Source of the DNA: Polyangiaceae bacterium
Lineage (GTDB): Bacteria; Myxococcota_A; Polyangia; Polyangiales; Polyangiaceae
DNA length: 64,000 nucleotides
NCBI GenBank assembly: GCA_025936115.1
Contig: JAICTZ010000032.1
Span: forward strand, 1 to 64,000
Direction: 5' to 3'
Part shown: positions 47,919 through 55,764 of the stretch, in pieces
How the letters are laid out: every line of letters starts with the position of its first letter
Position numbering within the stretch: position 1 is the first letter of the stretch
The notes under the pieces: model-generated
What the model saw: the letters and a program-made list of their open reading frames with translations, nothing else
Databases searched by the model: none
What the model was told of the DNA's origin: nothing
Position numbers and translations under genes: made by a program

Positions 47919-49526
47919 CTAGTGCCCGCGCAGGTGCGCGGGGACGCCGCGCTTGACGACGGTGTCGCGCGCGAAGTCGGAGAGCGTCTCCTGATGATCG
48001 ATCGTGTAGTGGAGCCCTCGGCTCTCGCGCCGGCTCGCCGCGGAGCCGATCACGAGCTCGGCGACCGTCGCGATGTTTCTGAGCTCGAGCAGGTCGCGCG
48101 TCACGAGGTGCTTCCAGTAATACTCCTGGATTTCCTCCTGCAGCATGGCGACGCGACGCGCCGCCCGGCGCAGGCGCGCGTCGCTGCGCACGATGCCGAC
48201 GTAGTTCCACATCAGCCGCCTGAGCTCGTCCCAGTTGTGGCTCACGACGACGGCCTCGTCGCTCGGCACCGCGGAGCCGATTTGCCACTCGGGCACGCTC
48301 GGGACCGGACCTTCGCGTAGCTCAGCGATGAGCGAGCCGAGCTTTTCGGCGGCGCGCCGCGCGAATACGAGCCCTTCGAGCAGCGAATTCGAAGCCAAAC
48401 GGTTCGCGCCGTGCAGGCCCGTGCATGCGGTCTCCCCGAGCACCCAGAGGCCGGGCAGCGTGCTGCGCCCGTGCAAGTCGGTGCTGACGCCGCCGCACAA
48501 ATAGTGAGCCGCCGGAACGACGGGGATCGGCTGCGTCGCGATGTCGATGCCGAAGCGCGCGCACTCCGCGTAGATGCCCGGGAAGCGGCGCTGCAAGAAC
48601 TCACGCGACTGATGCGTGATGTCGAGCAGTACCGACTCCGAGCCCGTGCGTTTCATCTCGAAGTCGATGGCGCGCGCCATGACGTCGCGCGGCGCGAGAT
48701 CGCCGAGCGGGTGATGCTTCTTCATGAACGACTCGCCCGTCGGCAGCCGCAACGTGGCCCCTTCCCCGCGCAGCGCCTCACTGATGAGGAAGCTCTTGGC
48801 CTTCGGCTCGTAGAGCACCGTCGGGTGAAACTGGAAAAACTCCATGTTCGCGACTTCGGCGCCCGCGCGGTACGCCATGGCGATGCCGTCGCCCGTCGCG
48901 ACGTCGGGATTCGACGTGTAGAGGTACACCTTGCCCGCGCCGCCCGTCGCGAGCACCGTCGCGCGCGCCACCACGGTTTCGACGACGCCGCGGCGCTCGT
49001 CGAGTACGTAAGCGCCCACGCACTGGTCGGGGCCGCCGAATTTGCTGAGCGTGATGAGATCGACCCCGAGGTGCCACTCGAGCAGGCGGATATTCGGCGA
49101 CGCCTTCACGGCGGCCACGAGCGCGCGCTCGATTTCGCGGCCCGTGATGTCGCCCGCGTGCACGATGCGTCGCTCGCTGTGCGCCGCCTCGCGTCCGAGA
49201 TCGAGCTCGCCGTCGCCCGCGCGCGAAAAACTCGCGCCGATCTCGGCCAGCCAGCGCACCGCCGCGGGAGCTTCGCGTACGCAGAGCTCGACGACGATGT
49301 CGTGACAGAGCCCGGCGCCCGCGGCGATCGTGTCGGCCGCGTGCTTCTCGAACGAGTCCTCCGCCGAGAACACCGCCGCGACGCCGCCTTGCGCGTACGC
49401 AGTCGCCGCCTCGTCCGCGGCACGCTTGGTGACGACCACCACTTGACCGTAACGAGCGGCACGCAAAGCAAAGGACAGTCCGGCGATGCCGCTGCCGAGC
49501 ACGAGAAAATCGGCGGAGAGAGTCAC
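47919..49526 (-). CDS. nadB: L-aspartate oxidase
   Basis: A flavoprotein of 535 residues that oxidises aspartate to iminoaspartate, the first step of NAD synthesis. The FAD-binding GSGIAGLSFALRAA follows TLSADFLVL at the start; the family blocks AQGGVAAVFSAEDS, HxGDITGREIERAL, EFFQFHPTVLYEP and GLHGANRLASNSLLEGLVF are intact, and the C-terminal helical domain is full length. I chose the GTG at 49526 because MTLSADFLV is how NadB proteins usually begin; an ATG at 49565 would add 13 residues. It is divergent from etfB. nadA and nadC are not in the window. Confidence 0.93.
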   Translation of the reverse strand: MTLSADFLVLGSGIAGLSFALRAARYGQVVVVTKRAADEAATAYAQGGVAAVFSAEDSFEKHAADTIAAGAGLCHDIVVELCVREAPAAVRWLAEIGASFSRAGDGELDLGREAAHSERRIVHAGDITGREIERALVAAVKASPNIRLLEWHLGVDLITLSKFGGPDQCVGAYVLDERRGVVETVVARATVLATGGAGKVYLYTSNPDVATGDGIAMAYRAGAEVANMEFFQFHPTVLYEPKAKSFLISEALRGEGATLRLPTGESFMKKHHPLGDLAPRDVMARAIDFEMKRTGSESVLLDITHQSREFLQRRFPGIYAECARFGIDIATQPIPVVPAAHYLCGGVSTDLHGRSTLPGLWVLGETACTGLHGANRLASNSLLEGLVFARRAAEKLGSLIAELREGPVPSVPEWQIGSAVPSDEAVVVSHNWDELRRLMWNYVGIVRSDARLRRAARRVAMLQEEIQEYYWKHLVTRDLLELRNIATVAELVIGSAASRRESRGLHYTIDHQETLSDFARDTVVKRGVPAHLRGH

Positions 49527-49572
49527 GACGCTCGGGGTTATTAGCAAGGAATGCGAAGGTCGCATGCAAAAC

Positions 49573-49616
49573 ACCGCCAAGCCCCGGGGTTCGGCCTTTT
49601 GGCCGGCGACGGCGGT
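49573..49616. promoter_or_regulatory. Inverted repeats between divergent nadB and etfB
   Basis: ACCGCC (49573-49578) pairs with GGCGGT (49611-49616), and inside it CGGCC-tttt-GGCCG (49592-49605) forms a second perfect hairpin. The element fills much of the 124-bp divergent region and could be an operator or fold in either leader. No consensus -35/-10 pair is obvious beside it. Confidence 0.4.
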
Positions 49617-49650
49617 TGCTCGAGGGCCGCGGGGCTGGTGAGATAAGGGT

Positions 49651-50478
49651 GTGAAGGTACTCGTCCCGCTCAAGCGCGTCGCCGACCCGGACAACGCAAA
49701 CAAGATCAAGATCGCCGCCTCGAACGTCGCCGTCGACTCGACGGGGCTCGAATGGAAGACCAATCCGTTCGACGAATACGCGCTCGAAGCCGCGCTGCGC
49801 CTCACGGAAAACGGCAAGGCGCCGAAACAGCGCCTCGGCGAAGTCATCGTCGTGACGCTCGGACCGAAGGAGTGCGAGCAGACCCTGCGCTCCGCGCTCG
49901 CCACGGGGGCCGATCGCGCGATCCGCGTGGATGCCACGGACGACGCCCTCGACGGACGGCTCGTCGCGCTCGCGCTCAAATCGCTCGTGCTCGCGGAAAA
50001 GCCGGACGTCGTCTTGCTCGGCAAACAAGCCGTCGACGGCGACAGCAACCAGGTGGGCCAGCGGCTCGCCGAGCTGCTCGACTGGCCGATGGCGACGTTC
50101 GCAGCGACGATCCGCGAGGAAGCGGGCGCGCTCCTCGTGAGCCGCGAAGTGGACGGCGGCGTGGGAACGCTCAGGGTGCGGCTGCCGGCCGTGGTGACCG
50201 TCGATTTGCGCATCGTCTCGCCGACGAGCGTGTACTCGGCGCACACCGACGCCGCTCATCGCTACGCCGAGGGCGTTCGTTTCGCGCCCTTGCCGGCGAT
50301 CATGGCGGCGAAAAAGAAACCGCTCGACACGAAGACGCTCGCCGAACTCGCGCCCGGCGCCGCGCTCTCCACGAAGACCCTCAAGTTCGAAAAGCCCCCG
50401 GCACGTTCGGCGGGTGTGCGCGTCAAAGACGTGACCGAACTCGTCGACAAGCTGATGAACGTCTCGAAGGTGCTCTGA
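49651..50478 (+). CDS. etfB: Electron transfer flavoprotein, beta subunit
   Basis: A 275-residue EtfB. It binds AMP structurally and, with EtfA and its FAD, passes electrons from acyl-CoA and related dehydrogenases to the membrane ETF:quinone oxidoreductase. The start MKVLVPLKRVADPDN (GTG codon), the NPFDEYALEAALRL block, the KPDVVLLGKQAVDGDSNQVG segment (ETF-beta signature region) and the C-terminal recognition loop with LPAIMAAKKKP are intact. EtfA follows after 3 bp. Confidence 0.95.
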   Translation: MKVLVPLKRVADPDNANKIKIAASNVAVDSTGLEWKTNPFDEYALEAALRLTENGKAPKQRLGEVIVVTLGPKECEQTLRSALATGADRAIRVDATDDALDGRLVALALKSLVLAEKPDVVLLGKQAVDGDSNQVGQRLAELLDWPMATFAATIREEAGALLVSREVDGGVGTLRVRLPAVVTVDLRIVSPTSVYSAHTDAAHRYAEGVRFAPLPAIMAAKKKPLDTKTLAELAPGAALSTKTLKFEKPPARSAGVRVKDVTELVDKLMNVSKVL

Positions 50479-50481
50479 ATC

Positions 50482-51456
50482 ATGCCCCACGCTCTCGTCG
50501 TTGCCGAAATCACCGAAGACGGCAAAGTGAAGAAGGCGACGCTCGCCGCCATCACCTTCGCCCAAAAAGCCCTGCCCGCCGTGGGTGGCGCCTTCTCGAT
50601 CCTCGTCCTCGGCGGCGCCGCGCGCTCGGCCGCGGCCGAGCTCACGAGCTTCGGCGCTCAAAAGGTCCTCGTCTGCGAGGATCCGACGCTCGCCCACTAC
50701 ACGGCCGAGCACTATGCCCCCACGGTCGCCGAGGTCGGCAAGAGCTTCGCCTTGCTGGTCGCCACGGCCACGAGCCAAGGCAAGGATCTCATGCCGCGCG
50801 TCGCCGCGCGCCTCGACGCGGGCTTCGCGGGCGACTGTTCGGACGTGCTCGTCGAGGGGACGGCGCTTCGTTACAAGCGCCCGATGTACGCCGGTAACGT
50901 GTTCGGCACGGTCGAGCTCACGACGCCCGTCCAGGTCGCGACCGCGCGTCAGAGCGAGTTCGACGCCGCCGCACCGTCCGGCGGCAGCTCACCCGTCGAG
51001 GCGGTAGCAAAGGTCGCTCCCGGAGCCGCGGCGGCACGGGTGGACTACGTGTCGCTCGAAGCCGTCAAGAGCGAACGCCCCGAGCTCACCGAAGCGAGGG
51101 TCGTCGTCTCGGGTGGCCGCGCGATCAAGGAGCAGTTCTTTCAAGTGCTCGAACCGCTCGCGCAAGCGCTCGGTGCGGCTATCGGTGCGAGCCGGGCCGC
51201 GGTCGACGCCGGCTACGCGCCCGGCGACTATCAGGTTGGGCAGACCGGAAAGATCGTCGCTCCCGAGCTCTACGTCGCGATCGGCATCTCGGGTGCCATC
51301 CAGCACATCGCCGGCATGAAAAGCTCGAAGGTCATCGTGGCCATCAACAAGGACGCCGACGCGCCGATCTTTCAGATCGCCGACTACGGCCTCGTCGCGG
51401 ACCTCTTTCAGGCCGTTCCCGCGCTCACCGCAGAGCTCAAGAAGCGCAAGGGTTAG
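50482..51456 (+). CDS. etfA: Electron transfer flavoprotein, alpha subunit
   Basis: A 324-residue EtfA holding the FAD of the ETF dimer. The C-terminal FAD domain shows the signature QTGKIVAPELYVAIGISGAI and NKDADAPIFQIADYGLVADLF, and VVSGGRAIKE near residue 210 begins that domain. The N-terminal part has MPRVAARLDAGFAGDCSDV, as in the family. It starts 3 bp after etfB, so the pair is translated together. A tRNA-Pro promoter follows 48 bp downstream. Confidence 0.95.
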   Translation: MPHALVVAEITEDGKVKKATLAAITFAQKALPAVGGAFSILVLGGAARSAAAELTSFGAQKVLVCEDPTLAHYTAEHYAPTVAEVGKSFALLVATATSQGKDLMPRVAARLDAGFAGDCSDVLVEGTALRYKRPMYAGNVFGTVELTTPVQVATARQSEFDAAAPSGGSSPVEAVAKVAPGAAAARVDYVSLEAVKSERPELTEARVVVSGGRAIKEQFFQVLEPLAQALGAAIGASRAAVDAGYAPGDYQVGQTGKIVAPELYVAIGISGAIQHIAGMKSSKVIVAINKDADAPIFQIADYGLVADLFQAVPALTAELKKRKG

Positions 51457-51504
51457 ACCCTGACCGGGCGCGCAGCCGATCGTCATTTCCCACCGCTTGC
51501 GCGC

Positions 51505-51533
51505 TTGACAGACCGGGGGAAGGCCATCATCCT
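51505..51533 (+). promoter_or_regulatory. Probable sigma-70-type promoter of tRNA-Pro
   Basis: A perfect -35 TTGACA (51505-51510) is followed at 17-bp spacing by CATCCT (51528-51533), which keeps the key second A and last T of the -10 box. The expected start lies about 20 bases before the tRNA. Confidence 0.5.
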
Positions 51534-51562
51534 CCGCGGCGCCCCGGTTGGGGCCGCCTGTT

Positions 51563-51636
51563 CGGGGCGTAGCGCAGTTTGGTAGCGCGCACGGTTCGGG
51601 TCCGTGAGGTCGGCAGTTCGAATCTGCCCGCCCCGA
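51563..51636 (+). tRNA. tRNA-Pro, anticodon CGG
   Basis: A full 74-base cloverleaf. The acceptor arm CGGGGCG pairs with CGCCCCG (51629-51635), with discriminator A. The D arm is GCGC-agtttggta-GCGC. The anticodon arm is CACGG-TTCGGGT-CCGTG, anticodon CGG reading CCG codons. The T arm is GGCAG-TTCGAAT-CTGCC. The 3' CCA is not encoded. CCG is a favoured proline codon in this GC-rich genome. Confidence 0.95.
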
Positions 51637-51660
51637 CAAAACAAACACTCAACCCCTCCG

Positions 51661-51684
51661 CGTTTGGGGCCGGGGCCCCAAACG
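51661..51684. terminator. GC-rich palindrome after tRNA-Pro, possible terminator without T-run
   Basis: CGTTTGGGGCC pairs with GGCCCCAAACG around a 2-base centre: an 11-bp stem 25 bases after the tRNA end. No run of T follows, so if it stops transcription it does so by stem strength alone or with Rho. Confidence 0.45.
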
Positions 51685-52092
51685 CCACGCCGCGGACACC
51701 TCGGCGGCAAGTCTCGCGTGCGAGCGCAGCAGCGAATGCCCGAACGGCAGAAGCTTGCAGCAGCGGCCAAACGACAGCCGCTTTCAACGTCGGGCGCTGA
51801 CGTTGTCGTGGCGAGCGCTCAGAACTGCCACGACCAAGCGCGGCGACGACTTTTCGAGCACGACCGTACGTTGCCAATGGCAATCCCCTTCGAACATCTC
51901 CTGCAGGGCGCGACCCGGGGCGGCGCACCGTCACTCCTGCGCGTGAAGAAACAGCCAAGCGCCCCCCCCCGCCCAGGCGATAACCTGGATTCTCGCCTCG
52001 AGGACCACCGAACGCGAGCAGTGGCGCGCACTCGACGCTTCCATTTCCAAAAGTTGTGCGATTTCGCGGACTTTCGTTCTTCAAGAAATCTA
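51685..52092. other. Intergenic stretch, no gene seen
   Basis: I see no supported gene in these roughly 400 bases. Open frames on both strands lack a family signature and a ribosome-binding site; the longest, on the minus strand, runs through the antisense of tRNA-Pro and is a known kind of artefact. The stretch ends at the promoter of the response-regulator gene. Confidence 0.5.
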
Positions 52093-52121
52093 GTGACGTG
52101 GTAACCGGATCACGTTATAGT
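52093..52121 (+). promoter_or_regulatory. Probable promoter of the response regulator-XRE gene
   Basis: GTGACG (52093-52098) and TATAGT (52116-52121) are separated by 17 bp, a good -35/-10 pair about 42 bp before the start codon. The promoter is bracketed by an inverted repeat, AGTGAC at 52092-52097 and GTCACT at about 52122-52127, which could be an operator covering both elements. Confidence 0.5.
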
Positions 52122-52162
52122 GTCACTGCAACCAGCTACTTGGACCGTTCGAGGAGACCACC

Positions 52163-52771
52163 TTGCCCATCGAAGTCCCCTTCGTGCGCATTCTGATTGT
52201 CGATGATGACAAAGCGATCTGCGACTACATGCAGACGCTGCTCGAGAAAGACGGGTTCATCGTCAAGACGATGAGCGACCCGACCCTCGTCGAGGACGAA
52301 ATTCGTTCTGGCGATTATCACGTCCTGATTCTCGACGTGATGATGCCGAAGCTCGACGGTATCGAAGTATTGAAGCGCGTTCGAACCATCGACACGGACA
52401 TTGCGGTGATCATGTTCACCGCGCATCCGAACCTCGATACAGCCGTCGCGTCGATGAAGCTCGACGCCGTCGACTACATCAAGAAGCCCTTCAACGTGGA
52501 CGAGTTCCGAGAGGTGCTCGCGCGCGTCATGAAGAAGAAGGGCCTTGCGCGCACGCCCGAAGAGCAGCTCCACAAGATCATCGGCGATACGATTCGCGCG
52601 ATGCGCAAGGAGCGCGAGCTCACGCTCAAGCAGATGAGCCGCCGCACGGGCCTCAGCATCTCGCTTCTGTCACAAATCGAGCGGGCCGAATCGAGCCCCT
52701 CGATTTCGAGCCTGTACAAGATCGCCGTCGCGCTCGACTCGAAGATCCACGATCTCTTCGGTAACAACTGA
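52163..52771 (+). CDS. Response regulator fused to an XRE-type helix-turn-helix
   Basis: A 202-residue protein. The receiver domain (8-125) has the acidic pair in IVDDD, phosphoacceptor Asp58 in LILDVMMPKLDG, Thr86 in MFTAH and Lys108 in IKKPF, all as in active regulators. After a short linker residues 136-200 form an XRE/Cro-type HTH (IRAMRKERELTLKQMSRRTG, LSISLLSQIERAESSPSISSL). Receivers are normally joined to OmpR, NarL or Fis HTH domains; the XRE joining is uncommon. The TTG at 52163 has GAGGAG about 7 bases upstream, better than the GTG at 52184. No sensor kinase lies beside it. Confidence 0.9.
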   Translation: MPIEVPFVRILIVDDDKAICDYMQTLLEKDGFIVKTMSDPTLVEDEIRSGDYHVLILDVMMPKLDGIEVLKRVRTIDTDIAVIMFTAHPNLDTAVASMKLDAVDYIKKPFNVDEFREVLARVMKKKGLARTPEEQLHKIIGDTIRAMRKERELTLKQMSRRTGLSISLLSQIERAESSPSISSLYKIAVALDSKIHDLFGNN

Positions 52772-52798
52772 CGCCAGCCGGCGCGTCGCTCGGGCTTC

Positions 52799-53386
52799 GT
52801 GGTGACGCGCCGCATTGCCGCTCCCGACCGACGCGCCAAGCGCACGCGCGTCAAGGTCGAGCGGAGCTTGCTCGAGCTTTTGGCGGAGCGCGGCTACGAG
52901 CGCACGAGCGTGCGTGACGTCGCCGCGCGCGCCGCCGTCGGCAAGAGCACGTTCTACGAGCACTTTCGGGACAAAGATGCCGTGCTCAAGAGCAGGCTCG
53001 CTCGCCTTGCGCGCGTGCTTGGCAGAGCGACGGTAAACGCGGAGATCGCGTTTCCATTTCTCGAGCCTCTGCTCGAACACGTGAGCGCGCACCGGCCGCT
53101 CGCCTCGAGACTCGGCAAGAGCTCGACGGGCGTGCTCGTGCTGACGCGCTTCGCGCGCGTCGTGCGTTCCTGCGTCCGGGCCGAGCTCGCGCGGCTGTAC
53201 CCCCGCGCCCGGGCGCAAAACCTGGATTTTGCGACCGAGCACGTGACCGGCGGACTCACGGCGTTACTCGAAGCTCAGGGTAGCCAGCCGCGCCCGCCGA
53301 AGCCGGCCGAGGCGGCGCTCGATTTCCGACGGCTCGTGCTCCCAGGGCTCGACGCGTCACTCGGCGCCCGCCAGAGCCCGCGCTGA
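52799..53386 (+). CDS. TetR/AcrR family transcriptional regulator
   Basis: A protein of about 195 residues. The N-terminal HTH is typical: LLELLAERGYERTSVRDVAA, then AAVGKSTFYEHFRDKDAVL (recognition helix and following, about 38-58). The C-terminal ligand domain (about 70-195) is helical and not specific to any known ligand group. The start is one of two adjacent GTG codons (52799 or 52802). The gene is 27 bp after the response regulator and 92 bp before the methyltransferase, on the same strand; the target is not evident. Confidence 0.87.
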   Translation: MVTRRIAAPDRRAKRTRVKVERSLLELLAERGYERTSVRDVAARAAVGKSTFYEHFRDKDAVLKSRLARLARVLGRATVNAEIAFPFLEPLLEHVSAHRPLASRLGKSSTGVLVLTRFARVVRSCVRAELARLYPRARAQNLDFATEHVTGGLTALLEAQGSQPRPPKPAEAALDFRRLVLPGLDASLGARQSPR

Positions 53387-53478
53387 CGCTCCGGACGATC
53401 CCGGCGCGGGTGTCCGGAAAGTGCGGTTCGAGTCGAAGCAGCCCTTCTCACCCGGTCAGGCGGCACCAGGCTCCGTCG

Positions 53479-54219
53479 ATGACCACCAAAGCTCGCTATC
53501 GTCCCCCGCTTGCCGCGCTCCAGCACCGCTTGCTCGTGCTGGGCGTGCTCGGCGCCACGGCCGGCGCCGTCGCGCACGTCGGCAGCCACGCGTGGCTCGG
53601 CGCGTTCGCGGCGCTCGGCCTGGCCGTGGGCGCGCACCTCGGTATCGTCGGCGTCGTGTCGCTCATTTCGTTCGCCTGGTTCCGCTGGCTCACGCGAGGG
53701 CTGCGTTTTCGGAACATCGAGCGGCTCCTCGACGCGCTCGCACTCAGGGGGGACGAGATCCTGCTCGACGTGGGCACGGGCGACGGCGTGGTCGCCATCG
53801 CCGCAGCCAAGCGCCTGTCGCGCGGCTCCGTCATCGCCATCGACGACTGGCGACGCCCGCACGGAGGGGGCGCGCCGAGCGCGAACACGGCGCGCGCCAA
53901 CACCGCGGCCGAAGGCGTCGCTGCACGCGTCGATGTGCGCACCCTAGCGTTCGACAAGCTCGATCTACCTGACACGAGCATCGACGTGGCGGTCGCCTGC
54001 TTCTCTCTGCATCACCTCGAACGTGCGCCCCGCGAGCGCGCGCTGCTCGAAATGGCACGCGTTCTCCGCCACGGCGGCCGCCTACTCGCGGCCGAACCTC
54101 GAGGTCGCGCCGAAATCGCCGAAACGCTCGCGCGAGCAGGCCTCGAAGTGCGTCACGAGAGCCGCACCTTCCCGCGCTGGCTATTCGGTTGGGTTTTGGC
54201 CCGCAAGGCTATTCGCTGA
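53479..54219 (+). CDS. Membrane-anchored class I SAM-dependent methyltransferase
   Basis: A 246-residue protein. Two hydrophobic segments (LLVLGVLGATAGAVAHVG and GLAVGAHLGIVGVVSLIS, about 17-60) anchor it, then a Rossmann methyltransferase domain with motif I LLDVGTGDGVVAIAA (near 95), acidic IAIDDW, and the post-motif block DVAVACFSLHHLERAPRERAL. It ends with PRWLFGWVLARK. The substrate is unknown; the family also includes quinone and lipid methyltransferases. The ATG at 53479 is the best start; upstream codons overlap no ribosome-binding site. It overlaps the convergent acetyltransferase gene by 11 bp. Confidence 0.82.
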   Translation: MTTKARYRPPLAALQHRLLVLGVLGATAGAVAHVGSHAWLGAFAALGLAVGAHLGIVGVVSLISFAWFRWLTRGLRFRNIERLLDALALRGDEILLDVGTGDGVVAIAAAKRLSRGSVIAIDDWRRPHGGGAPSANTARANTAAEGVAARVDVRTLAFDKLDLPDTSIDVAVACFSLHHLERAPRERALLEMARVLRHGGRLLAAEPRGRAEIAETLARAGLEVRHESRTFPRWLFGWVLARKAIR

Positions 54220-54766
54220 TTTCGCGAATGACGCGGCAGGGATTGCCGGCGGCAAAGACGTCGGCGGGCACGTCGCGGGTGACGACGCTGCCGGCGCCGA
54301 TGACGGTGCGTGAGCCGATCGTGACGCCGGGAAGGATGAGGGCACCGCCGCCGACCCAGACGTCGGAGCCGATGTCGACTGGCTTGCCGTATTCATGGCT
54401 GCGGCGTTGTTCCGCGTTGAACGGGTGGAGGGGCGTGTAGATTTGAACGGCGGGACCGAACTGAGTGAAGCTCCCGATGCGGACTTTGCACACGTCGAGG
54501 ACGACGCAGTTGAAGTTGAAGAAGACGCGCTCTCCGAGCTCGATATTGGACCCGTAGTCACAGAAGAACGGCGGCTGCATCCAGACCGAGTCGCCCCCCG
54601 TCGCGAACAGCTCGCGGAGGACCGAGCGGCGCTCATCGCGTTCGACCTCGCGCAGCGCGTTGAGGGTTTGACACAATTCGCGGGCGCGCTTGCGTGCGGC
54701 CACGAGCTCCGGGTCGACCGCATCGTAGAGCTGTCCCGCGAGCATTTTTTCGCGTTCAGTGGCCAT
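54209..54766 (-). CDS. Maltose/galactoside-type O-acetyltransferase
   Basis: A 185-residue hexapeptide-repeat acetyltransferase of the Maa/LacA/NodL group. The N-terminal KMLAGQLYDAVDPEL and RARELCQTLNAL helices are diagnostic. The left-handed beta helix follows, with NIELGERVFFNFNCVVLDV, catalytic-His-bearing PLHPFNAEQRR (near 110), SDVWVGGGALILPGVTIG and the GAGSVVTRDVPADVFAAGNP end. It uses acetyl-CoA to acetylate a sugar; which sugar cannot be told. Confidence 0.92.
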   Translation of the reverse strand: MATEREKMLAGQLYDAVDPELVAARKRARELCQTLNALREVERDERRSVLRELFATGGDSVWMQPPFFCDYGSNIELGERVFFNFNCVVLDVCKVRIGSFTQFGPAVQIYTPLHPFNAEQRRSHEYGKPVDIGSDVWVGGGALILPGVTIGSRTVIGAGSVVTRDVPADVFAAGNPCRVIREISE

Positions 54767-54848
54767 GCGTCTGCGTACTACGGCGGCCCTGAGCAAGGAT
54801 GCCGGAACGAGTCGCTGTCCAGAATCGGGGGCGGGGCTACGTGATCGG

Positions 54849-54922
54849 TGCCGAGAGACGGACTTGAACCGTCGACACCACGCTTATGAAGCGCGTGCTC
54901 TAACCAGCTGAGCTACCTCGGC
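54849..54922 (-). tRNA. tRNA with CAT anticodon (tRNA-Met elongator likely)
   Basis: A complete 74-base cloverleaf on the minus strand. The acceptor GCCGAGG pairs with TCTCGGC (last pair G-U), with discriminator A. The D arm is GCTC-agctggtta-GAGC. The anticodon stem CGCGC/GCGTG encloses TTCATAA, anticodon CAT. The T arm is GACGG-TTCAAGT-CCGTC. The initiator is excluded because the first pair is G-C and the anticodon stem lacks three G-C pairs next to the loop. CCA is not encoded. Elongator Met or lysidine-modified Ile2 are both possible; see the second CAT tRNA at 60806-60879. Confidence 0.9.
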
Positions 54923-54934
54923 AAAAGCCCGCGG

Positions 54935-54964
54935 AATATGGGCGGGCGACCCCCGGGCTGTCAA
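54935..54964 (-). promoter_or_regulatory. Promoter of the tRNA-CAT gene
   Basis: On the minus strand TTGACA (54959-54964) and CATATT (54935-54940) are 18 bp apart and end 12 bases before the tRNA. The -35 overlaps the last bases of tatD. Confidence 0.6.
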
Positions 54965-55764
54965 GCACGACCGATGACGAGCCCACCCTCGTGGACGCTC
55001 ACGCCGAATAGGCGGGCTGCATTTTCGGCGGTGACTGCCGCGATGCGCTCGGGGTCCGAGCTCCGGAGCTCAGCCAGGCGGAGCGCGGTGTGCTGGACGA
55101 ACGCGGGTTCGCACTTTTTGCCGCGCAGCGGGACCGGCGCAAGGTACGGGCTGTCGGTTTCGACGAGCAGCCGGTCCTCGGGGGCCCATGCGGCTACGTC
55201 GTGCACGCTGCGGGCGTTCTTGAAGGTCAGGATGCCCGAGAACGAGAGATAGAAGCCGAGCTCGAGAGCGCGCGCGGCAAACGCGCGATCTTCGCTGAAG
55301 CAGTGGATCACGCCGCCCACGTCGCGCGCCGCTTCGGCCTCGAGGATGTCGAGGGTCTCCTGCGGCGCGCTCCGCGTGTGGATGACGAGCGGCTTGTGCA
55401 GGCGGCGCGCGAGCGCGATGGCGCGACGGAACACGTGCTCTTGCGTTTCGCGCGGGGAATGGTCGTAGTGAAAGTCGAGCCCCACTTCTCCGATCGCGAC
55501 GACGCGTGCCCGCGCGCCCAGCGACTCGAGGTCCGCTTCCGAGGCGGCGTCCGCCGTGTTCGCATCGTGCGGGTGGATGCCGACCGTCGCTACGACGTCC
55601 GGGCGCCGCTCCGCGAGCGCGACGGCAGCGCGCGCGAGCTCGAGCGAGCCCACGCCGATACACGTGAACGCGCCGACGCCAGCGGCGCGCGCTCGTTCGA
55701 GCACCGCGTCGGCTCCCTCGGGGAAGCTCGCCTCATCGAGGTGGCAGTGCGTGTCGAAGAGCAT
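54961..55764 (-). CDS. tatD: TatD family metal-dependent hydrolase
   Basis: A 267-residue TatD-type 3'-5' DNase/RNase, TIM-barrel fold. Metal ligands are visible in order: DTHCHLD at the start, GEVGLDFHYD (Glu, near 93), VIHTR (near 128), GVIHCFS (near 150) and LLVETDSPYLAP (Asp, near 204). Length matches the family. The ATG overlaps the prkA stop (TGATG at 55764), an unusual partner. Confidence 0.94.
   Translation of the reverse strand: MLFDTHCHLDEASFPEGADAVLERARAAGVGAFTCIGVGSLELARAAVALAERRPDVVATVGIHPHDANTADAASEADLESLGARARVVAIGEVGLDFHYDHSPRETQEHVFRRAIALARRLHKPLVIHTRSAPQETLDILEAEAARDVGGVIHCFSEDRAFAARALELGFYLSFSGILTFKNARSVHDVAAWAPEDRLLVETDSPYLAPVPLRGKKCEPAFVQHTALRLAELRSSDPERIAAVTAENAARLFGVSVHEGGLVIGRA

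Noticed and set aside
51527..52084. Minus-strand open frame of 185 codons across the tRNA-Pro locus
   Set aside because: Its sequence GRFELPTSRTRTVRATKLRY is the antisense translation of the tRNA, a well-known false gene; it has no other support.
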